The position numbers were made by a program, and so were the translations under genes. Under the pieces are notes generated by a model that saw only the letters and a program-made list of their open reading frames with translations, was not told the origin of the DNA and searched no databases. A stretch of DNA of 64,000 bases from Wenzhouxiangella sp. (lineage in GTDB: Bacteria > Pseudomonadota > Gammaproteobacteria > Xanthomonadales > Wenzhouxiangellaceae), in the NCBI GenBank assembly GCA_007694885.1, contig REEW01000050.1, positions 1 to 64,000 on the forward strand, written 5' to 3'. This document shows, piece by piece, positions 17,406 through 26,272 of the stretch; position 1 is the first letter of the stretch, and every line of letters starts with the position of its first letter.

Positions 17406-17885
17406 ATGTTTGAAATCGTACTGTATCGCCCGGAAATTCCGCCCAACACCGGCAACATCATGCGCCTGTGCGTGAACGCCCCTGCCCGCCTGCACCTGAT
17501 CGAACCACTGGGGTTCAGCCTCGATGACAAGCGACTGCGGCGGGCGGGAATGGATTACCGCGAGATGTCGGCCACGCATGCCCACCGGAGTCTGGCGGAG
17601 TGCAGGGAAATGCTCGGGTCAAGGCCCTGGCTGGCCTTCAGCAGCCATGCCCGAAGGCTGCACGCCGACTGGCAGTTTCAGGGCAACGAGGTGCTGTTGT
17701 TCGGACGCGAAACCTCTGGTCTGCCGCCGGAGATTGTCGCCGAACTGCCGCCCGGGCAACGCTTGCGGATACCGCAGCTACCCGGCGCGCGCAGCCTGAA
17801 CCTGGCCAACTCCGTTGCCGTTGTCGTCTACGAAGCCTGGCGGCAGCTGGGTTTTGCCGGACAGGTCAGTCGGTCTCGGGCTTGA
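17406..17885 (+). CDS. trmL: tRNA (cytidine(34)-2'-O)-methyltransferase TrmL
   Basis: The 159-residue protein is a SPOUT-class methyltransferase matching TrmL (YibK). It begins MFEIVLYRPEIPPNTGNIMR, has the family motifs LFGRETSGLP and IPQLPGARSLNLANS, and ends soon after the knotted C-terminal helix. It methylates the wobble 2'-O position of tRNA-Leu isoacceptors with S-adenosylmethionine. The ATG at 17406 begins at the conserved family N-terminus. The 3' end overlaps the convergent gpsA gene by 20 bases. The gpsA-secB-yibN neighbourhood is the same as in E. coli. Confidence 0.95.
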   Translation: MFEIVLYRPEIPPNTGNIMRLCVNAPARLHLIEPLGFSLDDKRLRRAGMDYREMSATHAHRSLAECREMLGSRPWLAFSSHARRLHADWQFQGNEVLLFGRETSGLPPEIVAELPPGQRLRIPQLPGARSLNLANSVAVVVYEAWRQLGFAGQVSRSRA

Positions 17886-18867
17886 GTTCGCGCTCCATGA
17901 GGACCTGAACGCCTTTTTTGGCGTTCCAGCCCTTGAACAGGATGCCGTGAACCTGTTCGGTGATGGGCATGTCGACCTGGTGGCGTTCGGCCAGGCGCAT
18001 GGCTTCTTCGGCCGTCTTGACCCCTTCGACCACCTGGCCGATCTCGGCGATCGCCTGATCGAGATCCTTGCCTTCGGCCAGGGCCAGGCCCAGCTGCCGG
18101 TTGCGCGACAAATCGCCGGTGCAGGTCAGGACCAGGTCACCGACCCCGGCCAGGCCGGTCAGGGTCAGGGGGCTGGCGCCCAGGGCTCGGCCCAGGCGCA
18201 TCATTTCGGCCAGACCGCGGGTGATCAGGGCCGCACGCGTGTTGCCGCCCAATTCCAGCCCGTCGGCGATACCGCAAGCCACCGCCAGTACGTTTTTCAG
18301 CGCACCGCCGAGCTCGGCACCCGGCAGGTCGGAACTGTAATAGGCACGGAAGCTGTCGCCGTGCAGAAGCTCCGCCCAGCGCGCGCCGAATTCCGGCGTC
18401 GAGGCGGCCACGGTCACCGCCGTCGGCAGGCCCCTGGCAACCTCGCGGGCGAACGACGGGCCGGTGATCAGGGCCAGGGGGATTTCAGGCCCCAGGATGT
18501 CCTCGGCAACCTCGTGGAGCAGGCGGGCGCTGCCCGGTTCGAAGCCCTTGGTCGCCCAGGCCAGGCCGGTCTCCGGGCCGAGTCGGCCCTGGATGCGATG
18601 CAGGGTCTCGGCAAAGGCATGCGACGGGGTGACGATCAGAAAGCCGTCGGCGCCGGCGCAGGCCTGGTCCAGATCGGCGCTGATCTGGAGCCCGTCCGGA
18701 AAGTCGATATCGGGCAGATAGCGGACGTTGCGGCGGGCCGCGCGAGTCCTGTCGACGAGATCCTCGTCGATATCCCACAGCCAGGTCTCGTGACCCCGCC
18801 GGGCCAGGTGCATGCCGAGGGCGGTTCCCCAGGAACCGGCCCCCAGAACCACGATGCGGCCGCTCAC
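17866..18867 (-). CDS. gpsA: Glycerol-3-phosphate dehydrogenase [NAD(P)+]
   Basis: The 333-residue enzyme reduces dihydroxyacetone phosphate to sn-glycerol-3-phosphate for phospholipid synthesis. It has the N-terminal dinucleotide-binding motif VLGAGSWGTAL, the conserved TKGFEPGS and TGPSFAREVA segments, the catalytic lysine region GALKNVLAVACGI, and GNTRAALITRGL. Length and motifs are normal. It begins five bases after the secB stop on the same strand, as part of yibN-secB-gpsA. Confidence 0.97.
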   Translation of the reverse strand: MSGRIVVLGAGSWGTALGMHLARRGHETWLWDIDEDLVDRTRAARRNVRYLPDIDFPDGLQISADLDQACAGADGFLIVTPSHAFAETLHRIQGRLGPETGLAWATKGFEPGSARLLHEVAEDILGPEIPLALITGPSFAREVARGLPTAVTVAASTPEFGARWAELLHGDSFRAYYSSDLPGAELGGALKNVLAVACGIADGLELGGNTRAALITRGLAEMMRLGRALGASPLTLTGLAGVGDLVLTCTGDLSRNRQLGLALAEGKDLDQAIAEIGQVVEGVKTAEEAMRLAERHQVDMPITEQVHGILFKGWNAKKGVQVLMERELKPETD

Positions 18868-18872
18868 GGGAC

Positions 18873-19385
18873 CTAGTTGACGCCGCCGTCGGCCTCGGCC
18901 GCAGGCGCCTGCTGCGCCTCAGCCAGGCGCTGACGGAACACCGCTTCGAAGTTGATCGGCTGCAGCGGCGGCAGGTAAAACCCGCCAGCGGTGATCAGCG
19001 TACCGATCTGGGCGCGGTTGTACGGGAACAGAATGTTCGGACACAGCACGTTGATGACGTACGGCATCTGCTCGTCGGTGACGTTGGCCAGTTGGAAGAT
19101 GCCGCCGTATTGCACTTCACACACGAACGCCGTCTTTTCGCCCTGTTTCGCCGTCAGCGTGACGGTGAGAATGACCTCCCAGCGATCATCAGCGACCTTG
19201 TTGGTGCGTTGGGCGAGATTCAGATTGATGTCGGGCTGGCCCCCGGACTGGTCGAGTTCCTGCGGCGACTTGGCCTCGAAGGACGCGTCCTTCAGGTAAA
19301 TGTGTTGCATGACCATCTGCATGCCCGAGTTGTCGGTGGCGCCAGCCTGGGCGCCGGCGGCGTTACCCGCGGTTTCTTCTGCCAT
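18873..19385 (-). CDS. secB: Protein-export chaperone SecB
   Basis: The 170-residue protein is the cytosolic chaperone that keeps precursors unfolded and hands them to SecA. Recognisable family segments are MQHIYLKDASFEAKSP, VCEVQYGGIFQLANV, VLCPNILFPYNRAQI and GGFYLPPLQPINF. It has short Ala/Gly-rich ends, usual outside the enterics. It precedes gpsA by five bases and follows yibN by 72 bases; grxC, which lies between them in E. coli, is absent. Confidence 0.97.
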   Translation of the reverse strand: MAEETAGNAAGAQAGATDNSGMQMVMQHIYLKDASFEAKSPQELDQSGGQPDINLNLAQRTNKVADDRWEVILTVTLTAKQGEKTAFVCEVQYGGIFQLANVTDEQMPYVINVLCPNILFPYNRAQIGTLITAGGFYLPPLQPINFEAVFRQRLAEAQQAPAAEADGGVN

Positions 19386-19457
19386 GTTGATCCTTAGTGT
19401 CGAGTGATGAAAATGTTCGTTGCCCGCTCCGGGTGCCGGCGATTCGTGGTCGGCGCG

Positions 19458-19937
19458 TCAGCTTGGGGCATCCTGTTTCTTGCGTCCTTTCGCCTTCTTC
19501 GACGATTTGTCCTTGTGGCGACTGACCGGCTGATTGTCGGCCAGCCACTGGTTGAGACCGCCGGCGAGCATATGGACCTGGGAAAAGCCGAGCTTGACCA
19601 GGCGATTGGCCATCTGCGGCGAAACCTGGCCGCGCTGACAATACAGCAGTAGCGGCCGGTCTTTTTGTTTCAGCAGCTGTTGATTGCCGGCCTCGATGCG
19701 TGACGGCGGCATGTGGATTGCGCCATTGATGTGGCCCTTGGCGAAGTCCGTGCTGTTGGATACATCGAGAATCAGCGGATCTTCGCGGTTGATCAGGCGG
19801 ACCGCTTCCAGCGTACCCACCTCTTTCCACTTGCGGCCCAGGCGCGCCACTTCCCAGGCCAGCCATGCGACCAGGACGGCCACGAACAGGCCGGAAAGCA
19901 GCAGGTTGTTGCCGACGAACTCCAAGAAACGATCCAT
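19458..19937 (-). CDS. yibN: Membrane-anchored rhodanese-domain protein, YibN-like
   Basis: The 159-residue protein has one N-terminal transmembrane helix (about 8-30) and a rhodanese domain (about 40-140) with the persulfide-forming Cys100 in LLYCQRGQ. The tail is strongly basic (HKDKSSKKAKGRKK). Rhodaneses transfer sulfane sulfur, but YibN's partner is not established. Its position upstream of secB and divergent from gpmI is conserved in gammaproteobacteria and supports the name. Confidence 0.9.
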   Translation of the reverse strand: MDRFLEFVGNNLLLSGLFVAVLVAWLAWEVARLGRKWKEVGTLEAVRLINREDPLILDVSNSTDFAKGHINGAIHMPPSRIEAGNQQLLKQKDRPLLLYCQRGQVSPQMANRLVKLGFSQVHMLAGGLNQWLADNQPVSRHKDKSSKKAKGRKKQDAPS

Positions 19938-20050
19938 GCGGGGGTCTGGACAGGTGAAAGCCCCTCATTATCGGTCATTACGGGGTGGCTTGTCAGCACC
20001 TGTCGTCGGACTGTGGAATAATTCGTTGTCCGCACCGCAAAGAGGCAGAA

Positions 20051-21583
20051 ATGACCCGACCTTCCCCCGTAATGTTGTTGATCCTCGACGGCTGGGGCTA
20101 CCGTGAGCCGGCCGACGACAACGCCATCAGCGTCGGCCGCACGCCCAACTGGGATCGCTTGTGGTCGCTCAACCCGCGCGCCTTTCTCGACACCTCCGGC
20201 GAGGCGGTCGGCCTGCCGGCCGGGCAAATGGGCAATTCCGAAGTCGGCCATATGAACATCGGTGCCGGCCGTATCGTCTACCAGGAGCTGACCCGGATCA
20301 ACCAGGCGATCCGCGACGGCGAGTTTGCCGACAATCCGGCCCTGGGCCAGGCCCTGCAGGCCGCTCGCAAAAACGGCGGCACGGTTCACATCCTCGGCCT
20401 GGTCTCGCCCGGCGGGGTCCACAGCCACGAGGACCATCTCCTGACCACGCTGGAAATGGCTGTTTCGGCCGGGGTCGAATCGGTCGCGGTGCATGCTTTT
20501 CTCGACGGCCGCGATACGCCGCCACGCAGCGCCATGGCCTCGCTGGAGCGTCTCCAGGAAGCGGTGTCGGCCAGCGCCGGCGCCCGCATTGCCGGAATCT
20601 GCGGGCGCTACTACGCCATGGACCGCGACCAGCGCTGGGAGCGGACGGAAAAAGCCTGGCGTTTGATCGTCGACGGCGACAGCGAGCACTCGGCGGAATC
20701 GGCGACGGCCGGCCTGGCCGCAGCGTATGATCGCGGCGAGGACGACGAATTCGTTCAGCCGACGCGGGTCGGAAGCGGTGCCTCGATCGCCGACGGAGAC
20801 GTGGTGATCTTCATCAATTTCCGCGCCGACCGCGCCCGCCAGCTCAGCCAGGCGTTCGTGGGAAAAGACTTCTCCGCCTTCGATGCGCGCCGGCCGCGCC
20901 TGGCCGCCATGGTGACGATGACCCACTACCAGGACGGTCTGGATTGCACCGTCGCCTTTCCGCCAGCCACCTTGCCCGAACTGCTCGGCGAGGTCGTCGC
21001 CAAGGCCGGCCTGACTCAGCTGCGCATCGCCGAAACCGAAAAGTATGCCCACGTGACCTACTTTTTCAACGGCGGCGGCGAACAGGTCTTTCGCGGCGAG
21101 GACCGCATTCTCGTGCCCTCGCCAAAAGTGGCGACGTATGATCTGAAGCCGGAGATGAGTGCACCGGAACTGCAGCGGCGCCTGCTCGAACAGATCGAAC
21201 AGGGCCGGCATGATCTGATCGTGTGCAACGTCGCCAATCCGGACATGGTCGGGCATACCGGCAGCTTCACCGCCGCCCTGGCCGCCGTGGAAGCGGTCGA
21301 TCGGGTGCTCGGAAGCGTAATGAGCGCGCTGGGGCGCGCCGGTGGCGAGATGCTGGTGACCGCCGACCACGGAAACGTCGAGCAGATGAGCGATCCGGAG
21401 ACCGGACAGCCGCATACCGCACACACCCTCAACCCGGTTCCGATCGTGTACTACGGCCCCCGTCCTCCGGCACACATGAACGATGGCAGCCTGCGCGACA
21501 TCGCCCCGACCCTGCTCGGCCTGCTCGGCCTGCCGGCGCCCGAGGTCATGACGGGCCGACCGCTGTTTGATGTGGCCGACTGA
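20051..21583 (+). CDS. gpmI: 2,3-bisphosphoglycerate-independent phosphoglycerate mutase
   Basis: The 510-residue enzyme interconverts 3- and 2-phosphoglycerate in glycolysis and gluconeogenesis. It belongs to the alkaline phosphatase superfamily and uses two Mn2+ ions. The catalytic serine is Ser63 in GQMGNSEVGHMNIG; other metal-site motifs are LILDGWG (Asp13), DGRDTPP, DRDQRWERT and TADHGN. GAGGCAGAA just upstream of the ATG supports the start. The last 14 bases overlap the envC start, indicating coupling in a gpmI-envC-yibQ operon. Confidence 0.97.
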   Translation: MTRPSPVMLLILDGWGYREPADDNAISVGRTPNWDRLWSLNPRAFLDTSGEAVGLPAGQMGNSEVGHMNIGAGRIVYQELTRINQAIRDGEFADNPALGQALQAARKNGGTVHILGLVSPGGVHSHEDHLLTTLEMAVSAGVESVAVHAFLDGRDTPPRSAMASLERLQEAVSASAGARIAGICGRYYAMDRDQRWERTEKAWRLIVDGDSEHSAESATAGLAAAYDRGEDDEFVQPTRVGSGASIADGDVVIFINFRADRARQLSQAFVGKDFSAFDARRPRLAAMVTMTHYQDGLDCTVAFPPATLPELLGEVVAKAGLTQLRIAETEKYAHVTYFFNGGGEQVFRGEDRILVPSPKVATYDLKPEMSAPELQRRLLEQIEQGRHDLIVCNVANPDMVGHTGSFTAALAAVEAVDRVLGSVMSALGRAGGEMLVTADHGNVEQMSDPETGQPHTAHTLNPVPIVYYGPRPPAHMNDGSLRDIAPTLLGLLGLPAPEVMTGRPLFDVAD

Positions 21584-22715
21584 AGTCCGCTATCTGCTGA
21601 TCCTCCTGCTGCTGAGCGCCTTTTCGATCGCCGGCCAGGCCCAGGATCCTGCCGAGCTGGAGGCCCGGCTTGACCAGTTGCGCACTGAAATCGAACGAAT
21701 CCAGGCCCGGATCGACCAGGACCTGGCCAGCCGCGACCAGCTCCTGGCCGACCTGGCCGACTCGGAGCGCGCTCTCGCCGCCGCCAGAGCGGATCTGCGC
21801 CGCACCCTTGATCGTCTGACCCGGTCCGAGGCCGAGATCGAGCGCCTGAGCGCCCGCGTCGATGAGGCCGCATCCGAGGCCCACGAACTGGCCGAGCGCC
21901 TGGGTCGCCAGCTGCGCCTGGCCCATCGCCAGGGGGGCCAGTCGCGCCTGAAGCTTTTGCTCAACCAGGACGACCCGCGCCAGCTGAGCCGGCAGATGGC
22001 CTATCACGGCTATCTGTCGCGAGCGCGAATCGGGCTGCTGGCGCAGCTGCAGGCGCTGCAGGACAGCCTGCGCGCGGACCGCGCCGCCCTGGAGGATGAA
22101 GAGCGGCGCCTGAGCGATCTGGCGACGCAGCAGACCGACGAGCTTGCCGCCCTGGAAGCGGCGCGTGCGGGTCGCGATGCGGCCCTGGACCGGGTCCAGT
22201 CGCGCATCGAAACCCAGGCCGCCGCGCTCGCCCGAAAAGAGCAGGACGCGGTGGAACTGGAGGCGCTGCTGGAAGAACTGGCGCGGGCTTTGCGCGATAT
22301 ACCCATGGACCTGGAAGTGCCGCCGATTCACTCGCTGCAGGGGCAATTGCTCAAACCCGTAGACGGCGAGCTCGCGCGCCGCTTTGGAGAACCAAGAGGC
22401 GGCGAGGCGCTCTGGAACGGCTGGCTTTTGACCGCGCCGACCGGCAGCGAGGTGCGCGCGATCGCCCATGGTCGGGTCGCTTTTGCCGACTGGCTGCGCG
22501 GCTATGGAATGCTGCTGATCATCGATCATGGCGATGCCGTCATGAGCCTGTACGGACACAATGAGAGCCTGCTGCGCGATGTCGGCGACTGGGTCGCGCC
22601 GGGCGACGCCGTGGCTGTGGTCGGCCAGTCGGGCGGAGCAGCCGAAACCGCCCTGTATTTCGAAATCCGGGTCGAAGGCCGGCCGGCCGATCCGCGGGCC
22701 TGGCTGGTTCCCTGA
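21570..22715 (+). CDS. envC: Murein hydrolase activator EnvC
   Basis: The 381-residue protein has a signal peptide (to about residue 24), a long coiled coil (about 27-240, rich in heptads) and a C-terminal LytM domain (about 255-380). The LytM metal ligands are lost: the usual HxGxD is replaced by WNGWLL, and the last HLHFE by LYFEIR. This is the known state of EnvC, which activates amidases AmiA/B at the septum rather than cutting murein itself. ATG at 21570 was preferred to the TTG codon before it. It overlaps gpmI by 14 bases. Confidence 0.93.
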   Translation: MWPTEVRYLLILLLLSAFSIAGQAQDPAELEARLDQLRTEIERIQARIDQDLASRDQLLADLADSERALAAARADLRRTLDRLTRSEAEIERLSARVDEAASEAHELAERLGRQLRLAHRQGGQSRLKLLLNQDDPRQLSRQMAYHGYLSRARIGLLAQLQALQDSLRADRAALEDEERRLSDLATQQTDELAALEAARAGRDAALDRVQSRIETQAAALARKEQDAVELEALLEELARALRDIPMDLEVPPIHSLQGQLLKPVDGELARRFGEPRGGEALWNGWLLTAPTGSEVRAIAHGRVAFADWLRGYGMLLIIDHGDAVMSLYGHNESLLRDVGDWVAPGDAVAVVGQSGGAAETALYFEIRVEGRPADPRAWLVP

Positions 22716-22800
22716 CCGGTCCCGGGCGAACCGCCCGAAGTCGTGCTAAGGTTTTTGCCAAAGGCGTCGTTCGAGGCGCCGCTGAAGGGGATGTACAACC

Positions 22801-23667
22801 GTGAATCGATTGCCATGGCTGGTGACAGGTCTGGTCTGGATCGGCTGTGCCGGTCCGGCTGCAGCGTCAGCGCTTGTCGCATCGCAAGCGCCTGCGGCAC
22901 CACATTCGTCTGTGCGAGTGGCCATCATCATTGACGATATCGGTTTTCGGGCCGAACAGGACCTGGCCGTTTTCAATCTGGATCGGCGCATCAGCGTGGC
23001 CGTCATTCCGGACGCACCGCTGGCCGGGCGAATGGCCGGGCTGGCGCGCGCCCAGAACCGTGAAGCGCTGGTCCATCTGCCCCTGGCTCACGGCCACGTG
23101 CGCGACTGCGACGCCCCGATCTGTCCGCGGCGGGAATGGTCGCCGGAAAGAATGCGCCAGCACCTGGAATGGGCATTCGGGGTGGTCGAGGGCGCCATCG
23201 GGATCAACAACCATCAAGGCAGCCTGTTTACCGCCGATCCGGGTTCAACCCGGCGTTTGCTCGAAGGCTTGCGCCTGCTCGCGCAGGAGCGACAGGAATC
23301 TCTGGTGGTGATCGACAGCCGGACATCGCCGACCAGCGTTCTCGGCCGGCTTGCCGGCGAGGCCGGTTTCCGGACGGCCGATCGCAGCGTGTTTCTCGAC
23401 CACGATCGCTCGCCGGGAGCGATCGAACACGCCTGGCAGAGCTTGCTGGAGACGGCTGAACGCAACGGCCGCGCCATAGCCATTGGACATCCCCATCCCG
23501 AGACCATCGAGTTTCTGCAAAGGGAACTGGCCGGATTGTCCGAACGCGGGATCGAGCTGGTTACGTTGTCGGCGCTGGTGCGCTCTGCCGACGGCTCACG
23601 CGCGCTGGTCGGCCAGCCACGACCGGCGGTCGCCTATCCGGGTTCGACCGAGCCCGCGCAGCCGTAG
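22801..23667 (+). CDS. yibQ: Divergent polysaccharide deacetylase family protein, YibQ-like
   Basis: The 288-residue protein starts with a signal peptide and continues with VRVAIIIDDIGF, the signature of the YibQ family of divergent polysaccharide deacetylases. IGINNHQGS (an altered NHMGS metal region) and AIGHPHPET follow. It should act in the periplasm, possibly on cell-wall or exopolysaccharide sugars, but activity has not been clearly shown for the family. The GTG start has GAAGGGG upstream. The gene order gpmI-envC-yibQ matches E. coli. The last 34 bases overlap the convergent sulfotransferase gene. Confidence 0.88.
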   Translation: MNRLPWLVTGLVWIGCAGPAAASALVASQAPAAPHSSVRVAIIIDDIGFRAEQDLAVFNLDRRISVAVIPDAPLAGRMAGLARAQNREALVHLPLAHGHVRDCDAPICPRREWSPERMRQHLEWAFGVVEGAIGINNHQGSLFTADPGSTRRLLEGLRLLAQERQESLVVIDSRTSPTSVLGRLAGEAGFRTADRSVFLDHDRSPGAIEHAWQSLLETAERNGRAIAIGHPHPETIEFLQRELAGLSERGIELVTLSALVRSADGSRALVGQPRPAVAYPGSTEPAQP

Positions 23668-24575
23668 CCGAACAGTGGATCGAGTTCGGCCTCGATCAGG
23701 CCGTCGACCCAGGCCAGATCGGCGGCGTCGAGATCCTCGCAGTAGGCGCCGATGCGCGCGCGCCTGACCTTGCGCATTTCCGGGTCAGCGGGGTTACGCA
23801 GTTTCAATGAATTGTTGCGGAAAAAATTCTCCTGCTCGAGCCGGCGCATGTTGTTGAAATCGGCGAACTCGGCGGTCTGCCCGATTTCGCCATCGCTGAA
23901 CGGCGCACCGATGAAATCGCTGATTCGGCGCAGCGTTTCCCGGGTATGCAACCTCAAGTCCTCGTAACGCACGATCAGCGCATCGGGCCGATCGCGCAAC
24001 TGCCCGGCCCAGAAATTGTGGTAGCGGATCAGGGCCGGCAGACCAAAGTCGGGGTGACGCAGGAATTCGCTGCGGGTGATTGCCTCCCGGTCGATGGCCT
24101 CGCTGGCTTCCCACTCGAGGAGTTCGCGTTTGAACGGCTTGGTGCGCTTGGTGTACTGGATGTACCAGGAGACCACGATGTCGCCGGGGTGGCGGGCGAC
24201 GAAGATCGTCTTCTTGCCCGCCAGGCGCGCCGAGTTCTGCTCGAACAAGTCGCCGATGATGCTTTCCCAGGAAGCCGTGCCGTTGCTGATCAGCCAGCGC
24301 GGCAGGCCCTCATGCTGACGCGCCAGTTCATCGGACTTGAACACCCGGCGCGTCGAGATTCCGTAGTGCTGGGCATACAGGTGGGTCAGCATGGTGCGCA
24401 GCCAGGTTCCGCCGGTCTTGGGGTGACGGATCATCAGCAGGTCGGCGCGATCGAGCAGGCGCAGTTGCAGCCGGCGCAGCAGGCGGAAGCGCGCCGACAC
24501 CCGCCAGCGCCGCGGTAGCGGCGCGGTCAGGATCAGGATGGCCCAGTGCAGGCCACGATCGATGCTCAAGACCAC
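23634..24575 (-). CDS. Sulfotransferase family protein
   Basis: The 313-residue protein has both PAPS-binding signatures of cytosolic-type sulfotransferases. The 5'-phosphosulfate loop is RHPKTGGTWLRTML (about 50-63), and the 3'-phosphate motif is ARHPGDIVVSWYI. It should transfer sulfate from PAPS to a hydroxyl or amine acceptor. An N-terminal hydrophobic patch (about 8-20) may bind the membrane. The acceptor is unknown, and no PAPS synthesis genes are near. It sits downstream of the AbgT gene and converges on yibQ with a 34-base overlap. Confidence 0.86.
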   Translation of the reverse strand: MVLSIDRGLHWAILILTAPLPRRWRVSARFRLLRRLQLRLLDRADLLMIRHPKTGGTWLRTMLTHLYAQHYGISTRRVFKSDELARQHEGLPRWLISNGTASWESIIGDLFEQNSARLAGKKTIFVARHPGDIVVSWYIQYTKRTKPFKRELLEWEASEAIDREAITRSEFLRHPDFGLPALIRYHNFWAGQLRDRPDALIVRYEDLRLHTRETLRRISDFIGAPFSDGEIGQTAEFADFNNMRRLEQENFFRNNSLKLRNPADPEMRKVRRARIGAYCEDLDAADLAWVDGLIEAELDPLFGYGCAGSVEPG

Positions 24576-24627
24576 GTCAGCCGGCCCCTGGACAACGCAT
24601 CAGCCGACCGGGGCTCAAGGCCTGCGA

Positions 24628-26238
24628 TCACGGGTACGTGTAGCTGGCCTGCAGTCCCAGCGGAATCCCGAGACCCCAGTAGATCAGCAGGAAGATGGTC
24701 CAGATGATCGACAAGGCCACCGCGTAAGGCAACATCATCGAGATCAGCGTACCAATGCCGGCATCCTTGAAGTACTTCTTGCAAAACACGACCACCAGCG
24801 GGAAGTACGGCAGCAGCGGCGTGAGGATGTTGGAGGTCGAGTCGCCGACCCGGTACGCGGCCTGGGTCAGCTCCGGCGAGATGCCCAGCTGCATCAGCAT
24901 GGGCACGAAAATCGGCGCGATGATCAGCCACTTGGCCGACGCCGATCCGACAAACAGGTTGACGAACATGGTCAGGGCAACGATGCCGACGATGGTCAAC
25001 TGGGCCGGCAGGTTCAGGGCCTGGAGGAATTCGGCCCCGTTGACGGCCAGCAGAATACCCAGGTTGGACGCGCTGAACGCAGCGATGAACTGGGCGGCGA
25101 AGAAGGCCATGACGATGTAGTAGCCCATCGACTCCATGGCCCGGGTCATGCCCTTGATGATGTCTTTGTGCGTTTCGATGGTACCGGCCACGTAGCCGTA
25201 GACGATCCCCGGAATCAGGAAAAAAATGAAGATCAGGGGCACGATCGAGCGCATCAACGGGGCGCCGAACGACGTGATGCTCTCATGGAACGCCAGTTCC
25301 GGATTGGGATCGCGCAGAGGCGAGTCCGGCATCAGTACGGCAATGGTCATCAGCGCGATCGCCACGACAACACTGGTCGTCGCCCAGAACAGGCCGCGCG
25401 CTTCGGTCGCCGACAGCCCTTCCATCCTGGGCATGTCCGACATGTCGCCGTCGACCGGCGTGTCCTTGATCAGGCGCGGTTCGACCACCTTGTCGGTCAG
25501 CCACCAGCCCACGCTGATGACCACGAAACTGGACGCTGCCATGAAGAACCAGTTGACCAGCGGGTTGACCTGCAGCGTGGGGTCGAGCACCTGCCCGGCC
25601 GCCTCGGTGATGCCGGCCAGCATGGGGTCGATGGCCGAGGGAATGAAGTTGGCCGAAAACCCACCCGATACCCCGGCAAAAGCGGCCGCAATCCCGGCCA
25701 GTGGATGGCGCCCGGCGGCGTAGAACATGACCGCCCCGAGCGGAATGACCACGACGTAGCCGGCGTCGGCGGCGGTGTGCGAGATGATCGCGACCAGGAT
25801 CACCATCGGCGTGAGCAGGCGCACCGACGTCCAGCCCAGCAGGCGACGCAGACCGGCGTTGATGAAGCCGGTATGCTCGGCCACGCCCACGCCCAGCAGG
25901 GCGACCAGGACGATGCCCAGCGGCGCGAAGTTGACGAAGACCGACACCATGTTGACCAGGAAATTGGCCATCTCGCTGCCCGAGAGCTGGTTGACCACCT
26001 GAATGGCTTCGCCGGTCGAGGGATGAACGGCGCTGAACTGGATCGGCGCCAGCACCGCCGACAGCACCCAGACCAGAATCATCAGCAGGAAGAACAGTAC
26101 CGCCGGGTCCGGCAGCTTGTTGCCGACCGTTTCAATCGCCCCGAGCGTGCGTTCCAGCCAGGTGCGCTTTCCGGGCAGCACCCTGTGCAGGTCGGGGTTG
26201 GGTGTAGAGGCTTCTTTGTGCTCGTTGTTTTCGCTCAT
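24628..26238 (-). CDS. AbgT family transporter
   Basis: The 536-residue protein is a multi-pass inner-membrane transporter matching the AbgT family throughout. It begins with a charged cytoplasmic N-terminus, then LPDPAVLFFLLMILVWVLS. Later come AAFAGVSGGFSANF, FAAQFIAAFSASNLG and GSASAKWLIIAPIFVPML, ending with the conserved YRVGDSTSNILTPLLPYFP. Some members import p-aminobenzoyl-glutamate and others export sulfonamide antimetabolites. GGGGAGC precedes the ATG. A link to folate is conceivable because pabB and pabC are elsewhere in the window, but nothing local proves it. Confidence 0.93.
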   Translation of the reverse strand: MSENNEHKEASTPNPDLHRVLPGKRTWLERTLGAIETVGNKLPDPAVLFFLLMILVWVLSAVLAPIQFSAVHPSTGEAIQVVNQLSGSEMANFLVNMVSVFVNFAPLGIVLVALLGVGVAEHTGFINAGLRRLLGWTSVRLLTPMVILVAIISHTAADAGYVVVIPLGAVMFYAAGRHPLAGIAAAFAGVSGGFSANFIPSAIDPMLAGITEAAGQVLDPTLQVNPLVNWFFMAASSFVVISVGWWLTDKVVEPRLIKDTPVDGDMSDMPRMEGLSATEARGLFWATTSVVVAIALMTIAVLMPDSPLRDPNPELAFHESITSFGAPLMRSIVPLIFIFFLIPGIVYGYVAGTIETHKDIIKGMTRAMESMGYYIVMAFFAAQFIAAFSASNLGILLAVNGAEFLQALNLPAQLTIVGIVALTMFVNLFVGSASAKWLIIAPIFVPMLMQLGISPELTQAAYRVGDSTSNILTPLLPYFPLVVVFCKKYFKDAGIGTLISMMLPYAVALSIIWTIFLLIYWGLGIPLGLQASYTYP

Positions 26239-26272
26239 GCTTGCTCCCCGATCTCTCGCTGGTCCTTAAAGT

